A DNA stretch of 64,000 nucleotides from assembly GCF_036898095.1 (NCBI RefSeq), contig NC_090726.1:36409460-36473459 (forward strand), given 5' to 3'. Made by a program: the position numbers and the translations under genes. Each line of letters starts with the position of its first letter. The stretch's first letter is position 1. Under the pieces are notes generated by a model, which saw only the letters and a program-made list of their open reading frames with translations, searched no databases and was not told the origin of the DNA. Shown one piece after another: positions 35,536 through 47,064 of this stretch. The DNA is from Palaemon carinicauda. Lineage: Eukaryota > Arthropoda > Malacostraca > Decapoda > Palaemonidae.

Positions 35536-38500
35536 TTGCAATGGAACTGTCAGGGTTTGAGGGCGAAATATGAAGAACTTAAGCTCCTAATTCATGAGCA
35601 TTCCCCCATAATTGTATGTCTACAGGAAAGTATGCTTGATTCTAACACTTCTAGTCCTCGAGAGTATGTTAGCTATAGAACACCATATAATCAACAAGCA
35701 GGGAGCCATGGCGGAAGTCTCATGTACATTCGTCGAGATGTTCCCCAAATACCCATGTCTATACGTACAACCCTGCAGGCAGTTGTTGTACAAATTGATA
35801 TAGGGAGAAAATATACAATATGCTCTCTGTACTTACCTCCAAATGATAATATTTTATATGATGATTTAGCAGAGGTCATTCAACAACTCCCTCAACCTTT
35901 TCTCTTACTGGGAGATATGAATGGTAGACATCCTTTATGGGGTGATGTTTTGGCCAACACAAGGGGCAATATTATCTCATCAATTGTGGAGAATGAGGAT
36001 GTGGGACTCCTTAATACAGGAGAGCCCACACACTTCCATGTTCAGACAGGTACTTTGTCATGCATTGACCTTTCAATTGCAAGCTCTAACTGCCTTCTTG
36101 ATTTTGATTGGAGGACATTAGATGATTGGCATACTAGTGATCATGCACCAATCATTATAAACACCAACAAGGGTCCGCCTTTGCAAAGATCGCCACTTTG
36201 GAATCTAGACAAGGCAGACTGGGTTAAATTTTCCGAGCTAAGTGAAATCGAAGGGAGAGCAGAACAGGTTGAAAGTGTTGATGATGCCATAGACCTACTG
36301 AATGGAACTCTTCATACAGCAGGAGTCAATTCAATTCCCAAAACAACAGGGTTATTCAAACGACGACCAGTCCCGTGGTGGTCTTCAGAACTAACTGCAC
36401 TCCACAGAGCCACAAGAAGATCTCTAACACGATTGCGTAGACGCAGAACTGATGAGAATTTAATAATGTACAAGAAATGTAGAGCACAGTTCCGTCGTGC
36501 CATGAAAGAAGCAAGGCGCCAGTCATGGATGTCTTTTGTTTCCTCTATTAACAGTAGAACACCACCATCTTCTGTGTGGAGGAAAGTAAAAAAGATAGCT
36601 GGCAAATTCACCCCCAACCCACCACCAGTGTTGAAGGTGAATGGCCAGTATGTAACTGAAGCAAATGAAGTTAGCAATGCCCTGGCTAATCATTTTTCAA
36701 ATGTATCCAGCAAGTGTGAAGGAGCCCCTGGTCACCAGTATAGGAGCACTGAAGAAAAGAAAATTTTAAAATTTTGCAACAAGAAGGGAAGAGTCGTATA
36801 ATTCTCCTTTCACTGAAAGAGAATTTGATTCTGCACTTGCTCATTGCAACGATACAGCCCCTGGACCCGATGGAATTCCATATGCAATGATTAAACATGT
36901 ACATTTTAATACAAAGCTATTTATTTTAAGCATTATTAATAGAATATGGCATGATCATAGCTACCCAAGTGTTTGGGAACTAGCCATTATTTTAGCCTTT
37001 TTAAAACCCGGTAAAGACAAGTTTTTAGCAGCAAACTATCGTCCTATTGCATTGACATCTTGTTTATGTAAAATCATGGAGAAGATGGTCAATGCAAGGC
37101 TGATATGGTACCTTGAAAAGAAAGGTATTTTATCACCGATTCAATGTGGATTCAGAAAAATGCACTCAACGACTGATGTGTTGATACGACTAGAGTCTTC
37201 TATTTGTGAAGCCTTTGCTTCCAAACAGCACCATGTTACAGTATTTTTTGACCTTGAAAAGGCATATGATACCACATGGAGATATGGTATTCTTAAAACC
37301 ATTCATGAATTGGGATTGAGAGGAGAGCTGCCACTATTTATTCAAGCATTTCTTTCACGTAGAGTTTTTCAAGTGAGAGTGAGGGAAACTCTATCAGAGA
37401 GTAAGTGCCAGGAAGAAGGAGTTCCTCAGGGTAGTGTGTTGAGTGTAACCCTTTTTGCACTAGCAATTAATGGAATATCCTCAGCCATTCCCCAGGATAT
37501 TCTCTCAACACTATTTGTGGATGATCTCTCAATATCATTTGCTGGCACTAGAATGGCAATGGTTGAGAGAAAAATCCAACTCTCTATTGATAAAATTATC
37601 CAGTGGGCTGACATGAATGGATTTAAGTTCTCGACAAGTAAAACTACCATTGTCCATTTTTGTCGTATCCGGGGAGTACATCCAGACCCGGATATATACA
37701 TTAAAGGTCAACGGATACCATGTGTATCGGAAACCAAATTTTTAGGTTTGATATTTGACTGTAGACTTACATGGGTTTCTCACCTAAAAGCGCTAAAAGC
37801 TAAATGTGTTGAAGCTCTGAATATCTTAAAAGTATTGTCCCATACATCATGGGGGGCAGACCGCAATACTATTTTAAAATTATACAAGGCCTTGATTTTT
37901 TCCAAAATTAGTTATGGTTGTGAGGTATATTCTTCAGCCACCCCAAGCCGGTTAAAAATATTAGACTCGATACATCATGCAGGTATTAGATTGTCTACTG
38001 GAGCTTTTAAAACCTCGCCTATCCCAAGTCTCCTTGTTGATGCTGGAGAGTTACCTCTAGACCTTTACCGAATGTCTTCCATTCTTCGGTATTGGTTTAG
38101 ATTGCAAAGACTCCCTAGCTCTCTAGCCTTTCAGACTGCAAGCCTTGTAAGACACGCATCATACTTTGAGTTGCACCCAAAATCTCCTCAACCTTATGGC
38201 TTTCGGGTGAAACGATTTTTAAATAGTCTGGATATAATTAGAAATAAGGTACTTCCATTCAAGGTATCATCAACGCCTCCATGGATGTTACCAGAGATAT
38301 CTTTTTGTAAATATTTTATTGGAGATAAGAAGAATATGTCAGACCTAGAAGCCAGGTCTCTTTTTAATGAACATGTTAAAGAACAGAGAGGATCAACTTT
38401 TATCTATACTGATGGCTCCAAATCTGATGCTGGCGTTGGATTTGGAGTACATAGTAATGGTTTTAATTGTAGAGGTGCACTTCCTCTGACCGCTTCCATA

Positions 38501-39222
38501 TTTACTGCCGAACTGTATGGCATATTAACCGCTATTGAGAAAATAGCGTTGGAGAAGGAGGGTAATTTTACAATTTTTAGTGATGCAAGGAGTGTCCTTC
38601 AAGCTATGGAAGTTTTTAATTCTAATAACCCTCTAGTTTTAAAGATTTTAGAATGGCTTTTCCTTATTGGACGGAGAGGTATAACAGTTCAATTTTGTTG
38701 GGTTCCAGCACATGTAGGTGTGTCTGGGAATGAGAAGGCAGATTCACTGGCTAAGGAGGCTGCATCCGAGTTGCTGCCAAGAAGGTATCCCATTCCCTGT
38801 AATGATTTCTTACCTGACATCAAGAAATTGGTTTGCAATAAATGGCAACAGCAATGGGATAGTCAAGATGGCAATAAAATGAGGGAAGTAACAAATAACA
38901 TATCTCCTTGGAGGTGTAATATGAGGCCCCGAAAATGGGAGACGTCTCTTTGTCGTCTCCGTATTGGTCACACTCGGTTGACAGATTTCTGCTGAAGGGC
39001 CAACACCAACCGTATTGTGAGAACTGTTTGGTACCTCTAACAGTAAGGCATTTGTTGACCGAATGCCCCAATTATAACAACTTGCGGAATAGATATTTGT
39101 TTGAGGCTCGAGGTGAGGGTGGCAGGTTCATCCTTGCCAAGATTCTTGGAAATGATGTGTCCTACCATGCAAGTGGCATTTTTAGATTTCTTTCAGAAGC
39201 AGGTCTTCTGAAAAATATTTAA
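35536..39222 (+). pseudogene. ORF2 (endonuclease-RT-RNase H) of the I-like LINE, two frameshifts
   Basis: The first frame (35536-36801) has the AP-type endonuclease: MQWNCQGL, CLQES, LLLGDMNGRHPLWG, LSCIDLS and SDHAPI. A shift near 36790 leads to a second frame (to 38995) with APGPDGIPY, motif A (FDLEKAYDTTW), motif B (EEGVPQGSVLS), catalytic LFVDDLS, then an RNase H domain (FIYTDGSKSDAG, TAELYG, FSDARSV, HVGVSGNEKAD). A second shift near 38985 restores a C-terminal Cys/His motif (C-x2-C-x8-H-x4-C) ending at 39222. All catalytic residues I can check are present, so only the two shifts disable it. One may come from loss of 4 bp in an ACAG repeat. Confidence 0.85.
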
Positions 39223-39378
39223 CTTTTATGACATTCAATTTTTATGATTTTAATTGAATACTCTTTAATTTTATATTTTGTTTCATTTTTTATTTTTGTA
39301 TACATAAATTAAATGTTACCGGCGTCAATGACCTTAGATGTCAGGATGCCTGAAAACTTTAAATCATTCATTCATTCA

Positions 39379-39391
39379 TTCTTGGCCTTCA
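39379..39391. repeat. Target-site duplication, right copy
   Basis: TTCTTGGCCTTCA after the (ATTC)n tail of the LINE. Because the tail ends in ATTC, the true duplication is between 10 and 13 bp. Confidence 0.85.
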
Positions 39392-40226
39392 ACCATGGCT
39401 TGAGAAGTGATCGTAGCCGAGTCGGCATCGGTCTCCTTAGATATCTTCGAGCGTTTGATGCGTATCTTCTCCAGACTTCTGATGCATCTTTTAGTTGTGC
39501 TCTTAGCACCGGGTCTGTCACTGATGCAAACTGAAGAGAACCCAGTACTCTTTCCTGTTGGCGTCTTGATATCCTGTCGGATTTCAGTAGTCTCTTGACA
39601 GATCACGCTATCTCTCTCCTCTTCCCTGGGGGAATGGAGAGACGGTGTGACTTCAAGTTCCAATGTATTCCTAGCCATTGAAACTGCTGAGCTGGAGATA
39701 ATCAAGACGTCTTGACGTTGATCTTGAATCCCAGATATTCCAGGAACTGGATCACTTTCTTGGATGCTTGCATGCACTCCGTCTCGGATGCTGCCCACAC
39801 CAACCAGTCGTCTAGGTAGGCTACTACCTGGACACCTAGTTGTAGTTGTTCAACGACTGCATCTGCAAGCTTTGTAAAAATCCTTGGGGCTATATTTAGT
39901 CCAAAGGGCATGGCTCTGAAGATGTATTTCTTCTTCTGTAGCCTGAATCCTAGGTAGGAGGAGAGTGAGCAGTTGATTGGAAAATGCCAATAGGCATCTG
40001 CCATGTCTATTGAGACTGTGTATGCCCTTTTTGGCAACAGGGTCCTTATGTGTTGAAGGGTTAACATCCTGAACTTGTTGTTTTCTATGAACTTGTTGAG
40101 TGGCGACAAGTCCAGAATGACTCTGAGTTTGTCTGAGTCCTTCTTGGGAACACAAAACAGCCTTCCGTGGAATTTGAAGGACTTTGCCCTCCTTATCACT
40201 CGTTCTTGATTAGGCTGTGAGCCCAA
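39392..40226 (-). pseudogene. Reverse transcriptase of DIRS copy B, separated from its RNase H
   Basis: The open frame 40226-39702 has VILDLSPLNKFIENN, motif A (VSIDMADAYWHFPI), motif B (FRAMPFGLNIAPRIFTKLAD) and an intact catalytic AYLDDWLV. Of the three copies this is the only one keeping both Asp motifs. A frameshift follows near 39705 (LGFKINVKTS then stop), and the reading continues in another frame (AAVTDPVLRAQLK-like) up to the LINE border at 39391. Confidence 0.75.
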
Positions 40227-40283
40227 GGATCAAAGGTCCAGCGATCCTGAAATTTTTGGAGTCTTCCTCCTACCGGAAGCATC

Positions 40284-42254
40284 TCATTGCTTCGATTGTA
40301 TGGATGGCTTGCCTCCTTGACCGCGTCCTCCCTTACCCCCTCTTCCTCTTGGAGGGTATCTAGAGGAACCCCTTTTCGACCCTCTACCTTTAGGGCGTAA
40401 GGTAGTGGTCTGCCTCTCATATGCAGGAGTAAAAGCTGGTGACTGGGCAACCAGCTGCTGAGGCACCATCTGGTAGGTTGGCTGGGGTTGTGCCGCCATC
40501 TGGGGCACCGCGGTCATGGGAACTGCGGGAAGTTGTTGTTGCTGTTTTCTGGCAGGGCGAGAGGGCAACCTAGGTCTTTTTGTCTTCCTCTTTGGTTGGG
40601 GACCCTCATCCGGGGAAGACTTCCTCTTCGTCGACATGCCCCACTTCTGGAGAAGATTTCTATTCTCCGTGGCGGCCTTGTCCACTACTTCTTTGACCAC
40701 TTCACTGGGGAAGAGGTCTTTTTCCCAGATATTGGAGGCTATGAGCTTCCTAGGTTCGTGTTTCACTGCAGCCGTAGCAAACAGAACTCCCTACATGCGC
40801 GTCTGGCCTTAACGAAGTCATATAGGTCTTTGACCAGCGTAGCCAAATGTGATTGGGCCACGACCATTTTCATGTCTGGGGATCTGTTGTCGCTTGCCAT
40901 TGCCTCCAAGGTAATCTGGAGGGACAGGGATGCGGCAAGTCTCTCCTTTGTCTCTTGCTCTCTACGCAAGAGAAAGTCAGACAGCTTAGGGAGGTTTTCG
41001 CTGAACTGGCGTCCAGCAATATCCACCTCCAACTTCCCAACTGAGAAGGTAAGGTGGATTTCCTTCCAGTCCTTCTCGTCCGTAGGCAGAGCTAGGGATA
41101 AGGGTCTACAGTCCTCGAGTGTAGGGCAAGGTTTCCCTGCGTCCACTGCCTTCATGACTGCCTTAAACCCTTTTTCCGTAAAGGGAAAGGCTAGTTTAGC
41201 TGGAGCAAGAAAAGAAGGGTGTTTCTTGCTAAGAGCTGGCACTTTTGAATTAGTGAAGCCCTTGTCTTTCAGGCTACTTGCCAACAGAGCCTGAGCTTTT
41301 CCATGACCAAGAACTATGACCTCTTTTGGTTCTGTCTCCTCCTTGGACACAGGTTCCGCCTTCAAGCGGATGAAGCAGTCTGGGTAAGACTTAAAGCTGG
41401 GCCCTGGGTAAGACTTAAAGCTGGGCCAAAAGTCATCATCCTCTATGAGGACAGCCCCTAGCTTTTCTGAAATGAAAATCTTCCCATTGGTAATTGGTAT
41501 GTATTCTGCATGCCTCACATCAGAGCAAGGAGGAAGATCTTTCACGTTGAGTCTTCCGAGACCCACGGGACGCGGCAAGATGGTCCATCCATCCTCCTCA
41601 ATTCAGCGTCCCTTTCTTCGCTCTGCTTACGAAGACTCTCCATCATAGTCATGAGACTGGCCAAAGCTTTACTCATGTCGTCCGATGGAGGAGCAGAAAA
41701 CGTAGAGGGTACTGGTTCTGGGGCCGGAACCGATGAAACGGATTCGATTCGACATCATCCTCTTCAGTCTCGGGAGCCAGGGTAGACTCTCTTCTAGACC
41801 TTCCATTAGAAAGTCTTTCTCGGTGTCCTCAGACACCTTCGACATCCTCTCATCTAGGTGGATGTCCTTCATCGCGCCAGAGACGTCCGTATATACGGAA
41901 ATCTAAACGCAAGGGATCTCAGGGTGAGGCTGGGGTATGACTGCATCCGCAGTCGCCTTAGGGAACAGACAGGCATGCATCCGTTCATTCGGAAGGTAAG
42001 ACCCCGTGGCATTCTTCTGAAAGCCCCGAACCCATCTGCGCAGCTTACTCCGTGCTGCATCCCTTGACTCTGCTGTCTTGGGGTCGTGAAAGGCCTTAGT
42101 AACCAAGGCCTTGCCAACATTGGAGTCCTGGGGGTCCCAGTACTTCAGAGGTTCCTTGGAGATGGCGCAGAGAAAATGAGCCCTGCACTCTACATGGCCA
42201 CAGAAGTCCTTGATCCTCACGTTGCAAAAGACTCGGGCACTTAGGATGGTCCTC
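40284..42254 (-). pseudogene. gag-like ORF1 of DIRS copy B, start codon lost
   Basis: A splice-acceptor-like TTTCCTCTCTTTACAG ends at 42255. The position of the ATG used in copies A and C reads ATC here. Three frames then carry the gene: an N-terminal FCN, FCGH, C-x3-H, YWDP block (42240-41903), the central KLSDFLLRREQETKERLAASL region in 41578-40763, and the basic tail in 40766-40284 (GSKRGSSRYPPRGRGGKGG). A 25-28 bp duplication near 41380-41420 (YPGPSFKS repeated) is visible in the middle block. Inactive. Confidence 0.7.
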
Positions 42255-44986
42255 CTGTAAAGAGAGGAAAAACAAATGAGTATGCGGTAGTTCATCTCAC
42301 CTGATAAACTATATAAATATTATTATTGATATTTTTGCATATTTATTTCATATAGCTTAGGATAGACAAGCTAGAAAAGAATTAGGAAAGACACATACTT
42401 GTTTTCCTATTCAGGAAACCCAATGGAAGATTTCTAACCTGTAAGAATAGATAAGTGTAACTTAACACTGACTTTCCAAAGGTTTTAATAAGGAGGGTAA
42501 ATTGTAACTGATCATCTATCAGTATGTGGAAAGAAATCTTTTCTTTCCATATATAATCGGTCTCAACAATAGACTGTGCATGGATACACAGGGTATATTG
42601 GAAAATAACTACTGTATAATTTATACTATAGTTTTCTGTCTGCAGTATGATCTATACTGCAAATATACTGGCTACTGTATAATCATATACTATAGTTTTA
42701 GCTGGCATGTTGCCGGCTAGGCTAGCACCTGGTGGCACAATCCAGTCAGCGTCTTGCCGGCTGGGGTAGTGGCCAGCAGCATCAACCCGGCTGGCACCTG
42801 CCGGCTAGGTTAGCCCAGTCGGTGTCTCGCCCGGCGCACCGGTCTAGCCGACGCCTTGCCGGCTAGGGTAGTGGCCGGCAGCATCAACTAGGCTAGCACC
42901 TGCTGGCTAGGTTAATCCAGTCGGCGTCTCGCCAGCTGGGGTAGTGACCTGCAGCATTAATCAGGTTTAGTACCCAGCGGCACTAGCCGATAGAGAGAGA
43001 GAAAGCAAGGAGTGAAGGGAACCTTATTAAATGTGTATTAACAATAAATAAGGGTGTAAGTACTCAGTCTTACTGCCTTCCTCCAGAAAGAGGGTTCAAA
43101 TGGAAGAGGAGAATGTATCATTCAGGCTTCCACCCAAACACAAACCATTGCCGGTCTCTGCCAGCCACTGGTATGTGGATGGCAGTCCAAGAGAGGACTG
43201 AAGAACACTCTACAGTATAGGGGTCTAGCTTTTCCCGGAGCCTTGCGTCCATAAAGGAAGGCTGAGCGAGTAAGCCGCTGCATGTAGGAGCCCCGGCCGG
43301 CCCCACAACCCGCCGGCAAGCGGTGAGATGTAGGACGACGGCCAAAGGATTGCGATGGCTAGGCCATCACTAAAGGACAGAGGGGGAGGGAAAAGGGTCC
43401 TGTATGAGGTGTGGAAGGAGCCGGCAGGGTTACCGGGCCTACCACACCCTGAAGAAACTCTTGTTTCAGTATCGGCGCCATCCTAGCGGCAGGAAAATAT
43501 CTATTCTCCAGTCTAGGGTCTGCCAATACAGTTAAGAGGACAGCGGCAGACTTGCTGTCTCCTCTCAACAAGGGAGAAACAGAGTTCCAGTGCCGGCGCC
43601 ATCCTAGGCGGGAGAAGAATGTCTATTCTTCAGCCTAGGGTCTGCGAGCACAGGACTAGTCTTCTAGACCGCAGGGAGAAGGTGGTGACATCATACAACC
43701 ACTTCAAGTGCGGCCTAGCGAGGTCTAGCCTCCTATGCCGGCAGGGGAATGAATATTCACACTGCCGGCCGGCCGCCGGCGAAAGACCATATACTCTGAG
43801 GTTTTGACCGAAACCCAAAGCCTGCTATCTGCCGGCCAAGGGAAGACAGAAAACACTAGCCCAGTCAATCCTGAGTGTCTACTCGAAGGCAAGGCTACAC
43901 TCAGAGGGAAGGAGGGATTACAGTACCCTTAAATCTCCACTGGAGACGAATATCGGTTTATGTAATAATTCTATGATATCTATCTCTGCCTGAATTGATG
44001 AAACGATACACGAGGGTAACCGGAGAACACGTATGAAAGTACACTAAAGCCACTAGGCTAGTAGCCTAGCGGCGGGTGAGGTTCGACTACTTTAATCGCC
44101 GAAACTTTCTCGTATACGATCTCAGAGGAGAAGGAATATATATATGCAATCAATGTATCTTACATGTATAAATAGCATAAATAGCTTCATTTAATTGTTA
44201 TTACACTAGGAATGTCTTATATCATGCATGAAAGTAAACTAAAATGCATAGGCTAGGAAGCCTAGCACAAGCAAGGTTCGGTTACCTAAATCGCCGAAAC
44301 TATCAAGAATACAATCGGCATAATATAAATAACTTCCTAGCAATGAAGACTGAATAGCTTCGAAATATTCATGCTATTAACACCGGGAAAGTCGTTCAGG
44401 CTAACTAAATAACTCATGCGTAATAAACAACAGCGCCCATGACGCCTCCGGTTAAGGCAAAGCTCTCTCACTTAATTTAACCTAATTTCACTGTGAGGCA
44501 GGAGCTAAATTCTATACAATGTAAAAACCAAATACTCAACTTTCCAGAGGCAGAAGAGGCTGGAGATTGCACGATATCCGCAAAAAACCAAAGCGTAACG
44601 AGAGAGATAAGCAGGAAAATCATCGAGCTATAGCGCTACTGTACACTTATAGGAACAAACATGGCGGCGACGTACAGTGCCATCTGGATACTCAAAGTAG
44701 TAAGGGAGCAAGGGTAACCTTGATATCGGCTCCCCTTCAAAATTTGCCACTTTTCCCCTCGAAGCAAAAACGCTATTTGGGGTGAAGATTGCTATGTGTC
44801 GTATCAAGATATACGTCCCCTGATTTATGCGATATCCTTAAGAGAAATTTTAAGGATATTCGTGCCAGGAGTTAGAATTCTGGAGACCTAAATGTTAATT
44901 TTCTGGGAATATCACTGTAGTCAAATATACCTTAGGAAGCTACTTATAGGAACCTTCCATCAGGACGACATGGACTGAGCCCAAAA
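42255..44986 (-). other. 5' leader of DIRS copy B
   Basis: Long non-coding leader. From its 5' end: terminal block at 44986, the hairpin near 44829-44862, a GGAGGCGTCATGGGCGC segment near 44440, GC-rich CCGGC-containing blocks, a minisatellite at 42705-42965 and a possible 3' splice site at 42255. It matches the leader of copy C and, as far as 15540, the fragment at 14430. Confidence 0.7.
42705..42965. repeat. GC-rich minisatellite in the DIRS leader, about 90-bp units
   Basis: Around three imperfect units built from GCCGGCTAGG, GTCGGCGTCTCGCC and GGGGTAGTGGCCGGCAGCAT. A shorter version with the same words lies at 49520-49670 in copy C. Confidence 0.65.
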
Positions 44987-47016
44987 ATAACTTTTTGGGT
45001 TAGATCCTTAAGAGAACAATTGTCATTGTTCACAGTTGAAGCATAATGTAGGACCTTGTCCAAGGACCATGAAATGGGCTTCGGAGGAGCTGCAGGCCTA
45101 AGTCTAGCACATGCCTTCGGGATCTTGTTAAAGATTTCGTTCTACAGGTCCACTTGGAAGGCGTATAGAAGAGGTCTAGTCAGGGCCGACTTACACGTAG
45201 TTATCGTGTTGGCTGCCAGGCCTTGTTCATGAAAGTGGATAAAGAAGGACAGACAAAAGTCTATTGAGATTTCTTTCGGTCCTTTTGCTTTCACGAAAGC
45301 AACCCACTTTTTCCAAGAAGATTCATATTGTCTCCTAGTTGACTTGGACTTGTATTCTTCTAAGAAGTCTATACTGCCTTTCGAGATCCCAAATCTTTTC
45401 TTAACCGCTAAGGTGAAAAAATCATGAGATGAAGGTTTTGGGTACTCTGTGATGAAGCGAAGACAGTCGACTTCTAAACCCGTTGAGAAAGTGCTGGGTT
45501 CGGTAGAGGGACCAGCCTCAGCTTCAGTTCCATTATAAGAGGGAACCAGTTGCTCTTGGGCCACTTGGGAGCCACTAGAGCTGCCGTTCCTTGGAAGGAA
45601 CTCAGCCTGTTGAGGACCTTCAGCAGGAGATTGGTTGGAGGGAACAATTAAATTCGGGTCCATTCGTGCCAATCGAGGGACATGGCGTCCGTCGCCTCCA
45701 CTAGAGGGTCCTCGTATGGGGCTACATATCAAGGTAGTTTCTTGTTGTCGCTCGTCGCAAAGACATCGATCTGCAGTTCCAGGACTTGTTTCAAGATGAA
45801 GAAGAATGAGTCTGCATCTAGGAATCATTCTGACTCTCGGCCTGAGCCTGGATAGAGCGTCCGCTGTCACATTGCGGAGCCCTTGTAGGTGAACTGCTGA
45901 TAAGTGCCATCTCTTCTTTTCCGCTAGACGAAAGATGGCTAATATCACATGGTTGATATAGGGCGATCTCGAGCCTTGTCGGTTCAGACATCTCATTATC
46001 ACTTCGCTGTCCAAGATCAGCCTGATGTGGGGTGATCTGCGAGGGGTGTGTTTTTTCAACGTCAAAAGGACTGCCATGGCCTCCAAAATATTGATATGAA
46101 AGGTCTTGAACAGAGAAGACCTGGTCCCTTGGACTTTCCTTTGATGGGAGTGATCTCCCCATCCTACCGTCGAGGATTCCGTGTGGATGGTCACCGATGG
46201 TGGAGTTGGTTGCATGGGTACAGTCCTCGTTAGGTTCTTGGCCTTCGACCATGGCTTGAGAAGTGATCGTAGTAAGGTCGGTATCAGTCTTTTTTTATCT
46301 CGTCGAGCGTTTGATGCGTATGTTCTCCAGACTCCTGATGCATCTTTCAGCTGTGCTCTTAGCACTGGGTCTGTTACTGCTGCGAACTGGAGAGCCCAGT
46401 ACTCTTTCCTGTTGGCGTCTTGTTCAGTAGTCTCTTGATAGACACTGCTATCTCTCTCCTCTTCCCTGGGGGAATGGAGAGGCGGTGTAACTTTAAGTTC
46501 CAATGGATTCCCAGCCATTGAAACTCTTGAGCTGGAGAGAGTCGAGACTTCTTGAAATTGATCTTGAATCCCAGATGTTCCAGGAACTGGATCACATTCT
46601 TGGATGCTTGCAGACAAGCCGTCCTGGATGCTGCCCACACCAGCCAATCGTCCAGGTACGCTGCTACCTGAACACCTTCTAGGAGTAGTTGTTGAACGAC
46701 TGCATCTGCAAGTTTCGTGAAGATCCTTGGGGCTATGTTTAGTCCGAAGGGCATGGCTCTGAGGACATAAGTTTTCTTCTGAACCTTGAATCCTAGGTAG
46801 GAGGAGAGGGGGCGGCTTACTGTGTACGCCCCTTTTAGTAACAGGGTCCTTATGTGTTGAAGGATTAACATCCTGAACTTGCTGTTCTCGATGAAATTGT
46901 TGAGTGGCGACAAGTCCAGAATGACACTGATTTTGTCTGAGTCCTTCTTGGGAACACAAAACGGCCTTCCCTGGAATTTGATGGACTTTGCTCTCCTTAT
47001 TACCCCGTTTGCTCAA
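44987..47016 (-). pseudogene. DIRS copy C RT / RNase H / Dam-like / recombinase N-half
   Basis: RT in the frame 46913-46374: LNNFIENSKFRMLILQHIRT, motif B (FGLNIAPRIFTKLAD) and an intact AYLDDWLV. The stretch with motif A is deleted (TVS joins directly to RPLSSYLGF near 46815), so the first catalytic Asp is gone. RNase H near 46190 reads IHTESSTVGWGDHS, with the first Asp replaced by Glu. Then come ADALSRL near 45855, a Dam-like block in another frame, and the recombinase N-half (SHDFFTLAVKKRFGIS, YESSWKKWVAFVKAKG, LTRPLLYAFQVDL) ending at the insertion point 44987. A 624-residue ORF covers the region but reads RT out of frame at first. Confidence 0.75.
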
Positions 47017-47064
47017 GAGTTATAGGGTGTATTCTTCCAATGAGGGGGTGGTATGTTGGAAGAA

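Larger units (their letters stand above)
32916..39378 (+). mobile_element. I-like LINE (6.46 kb), apparently full length, inserted in DIRS copy B
   Basis: Contains a 5' UTR, ORF1 with gag-like zinc knuckles, ORF2 with endonuclease, RT and RNase H, and a 150 bp 3' UTR ending in (ATTC)n. Perfect 10-13 bp duplications at both ends and a filled/empty comparison with copy C fix its borders. The RNase H plus CCHC ORF1 layout is that of the I group of non-LTR elements. ORF2 has two frameshifts, so this copy is probably no longer autonomous, but overall it looks young. Confidence 0.88.
30435..44986 (-). mobile_element. DIRS-like retrotransposon copy B (nested in C, carries a LINE)
   Basis: Its 5' end at 44986 and 3' end at 30435 carry matching inverted tips (GGGCTC, GGCC, ATGTCGTCC, TGATGGAAGG). 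Inside are leader (44986-42255), gag (42254-40284), RT (40226-39392), the I-like LINE at 32916-39378, RNase H and Dam region (32902-32150), recombinase (32150-31258) and 3' UTR. Removing the LINE gives about 8.1 kb. It is inserted in the recombinase gene of copy C. The gag start codon is lost, frameshifts occur and the recombinase core is deleted, so it is inactive. Confidence 0.8.

Noticed and set aside
36780..36900. Programmed frameshift between endonuclease and RT of the I-like LINE
   Set aside because: No slippery site or overlap typical of recoding is seen. A simple indel explains it, and a second shift near 38985 shows decay.
45142..47016. A single 624-residue minus-strand ORF in DIRS copy C taken as one intact polyprotein
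   Set aside because: The first part translates the RT gene in the wrong frame (RT motifs are in the frame 46913-46374), and the Dam block is also out of frame. Only the RNase H and recombinase parts are read correctly.
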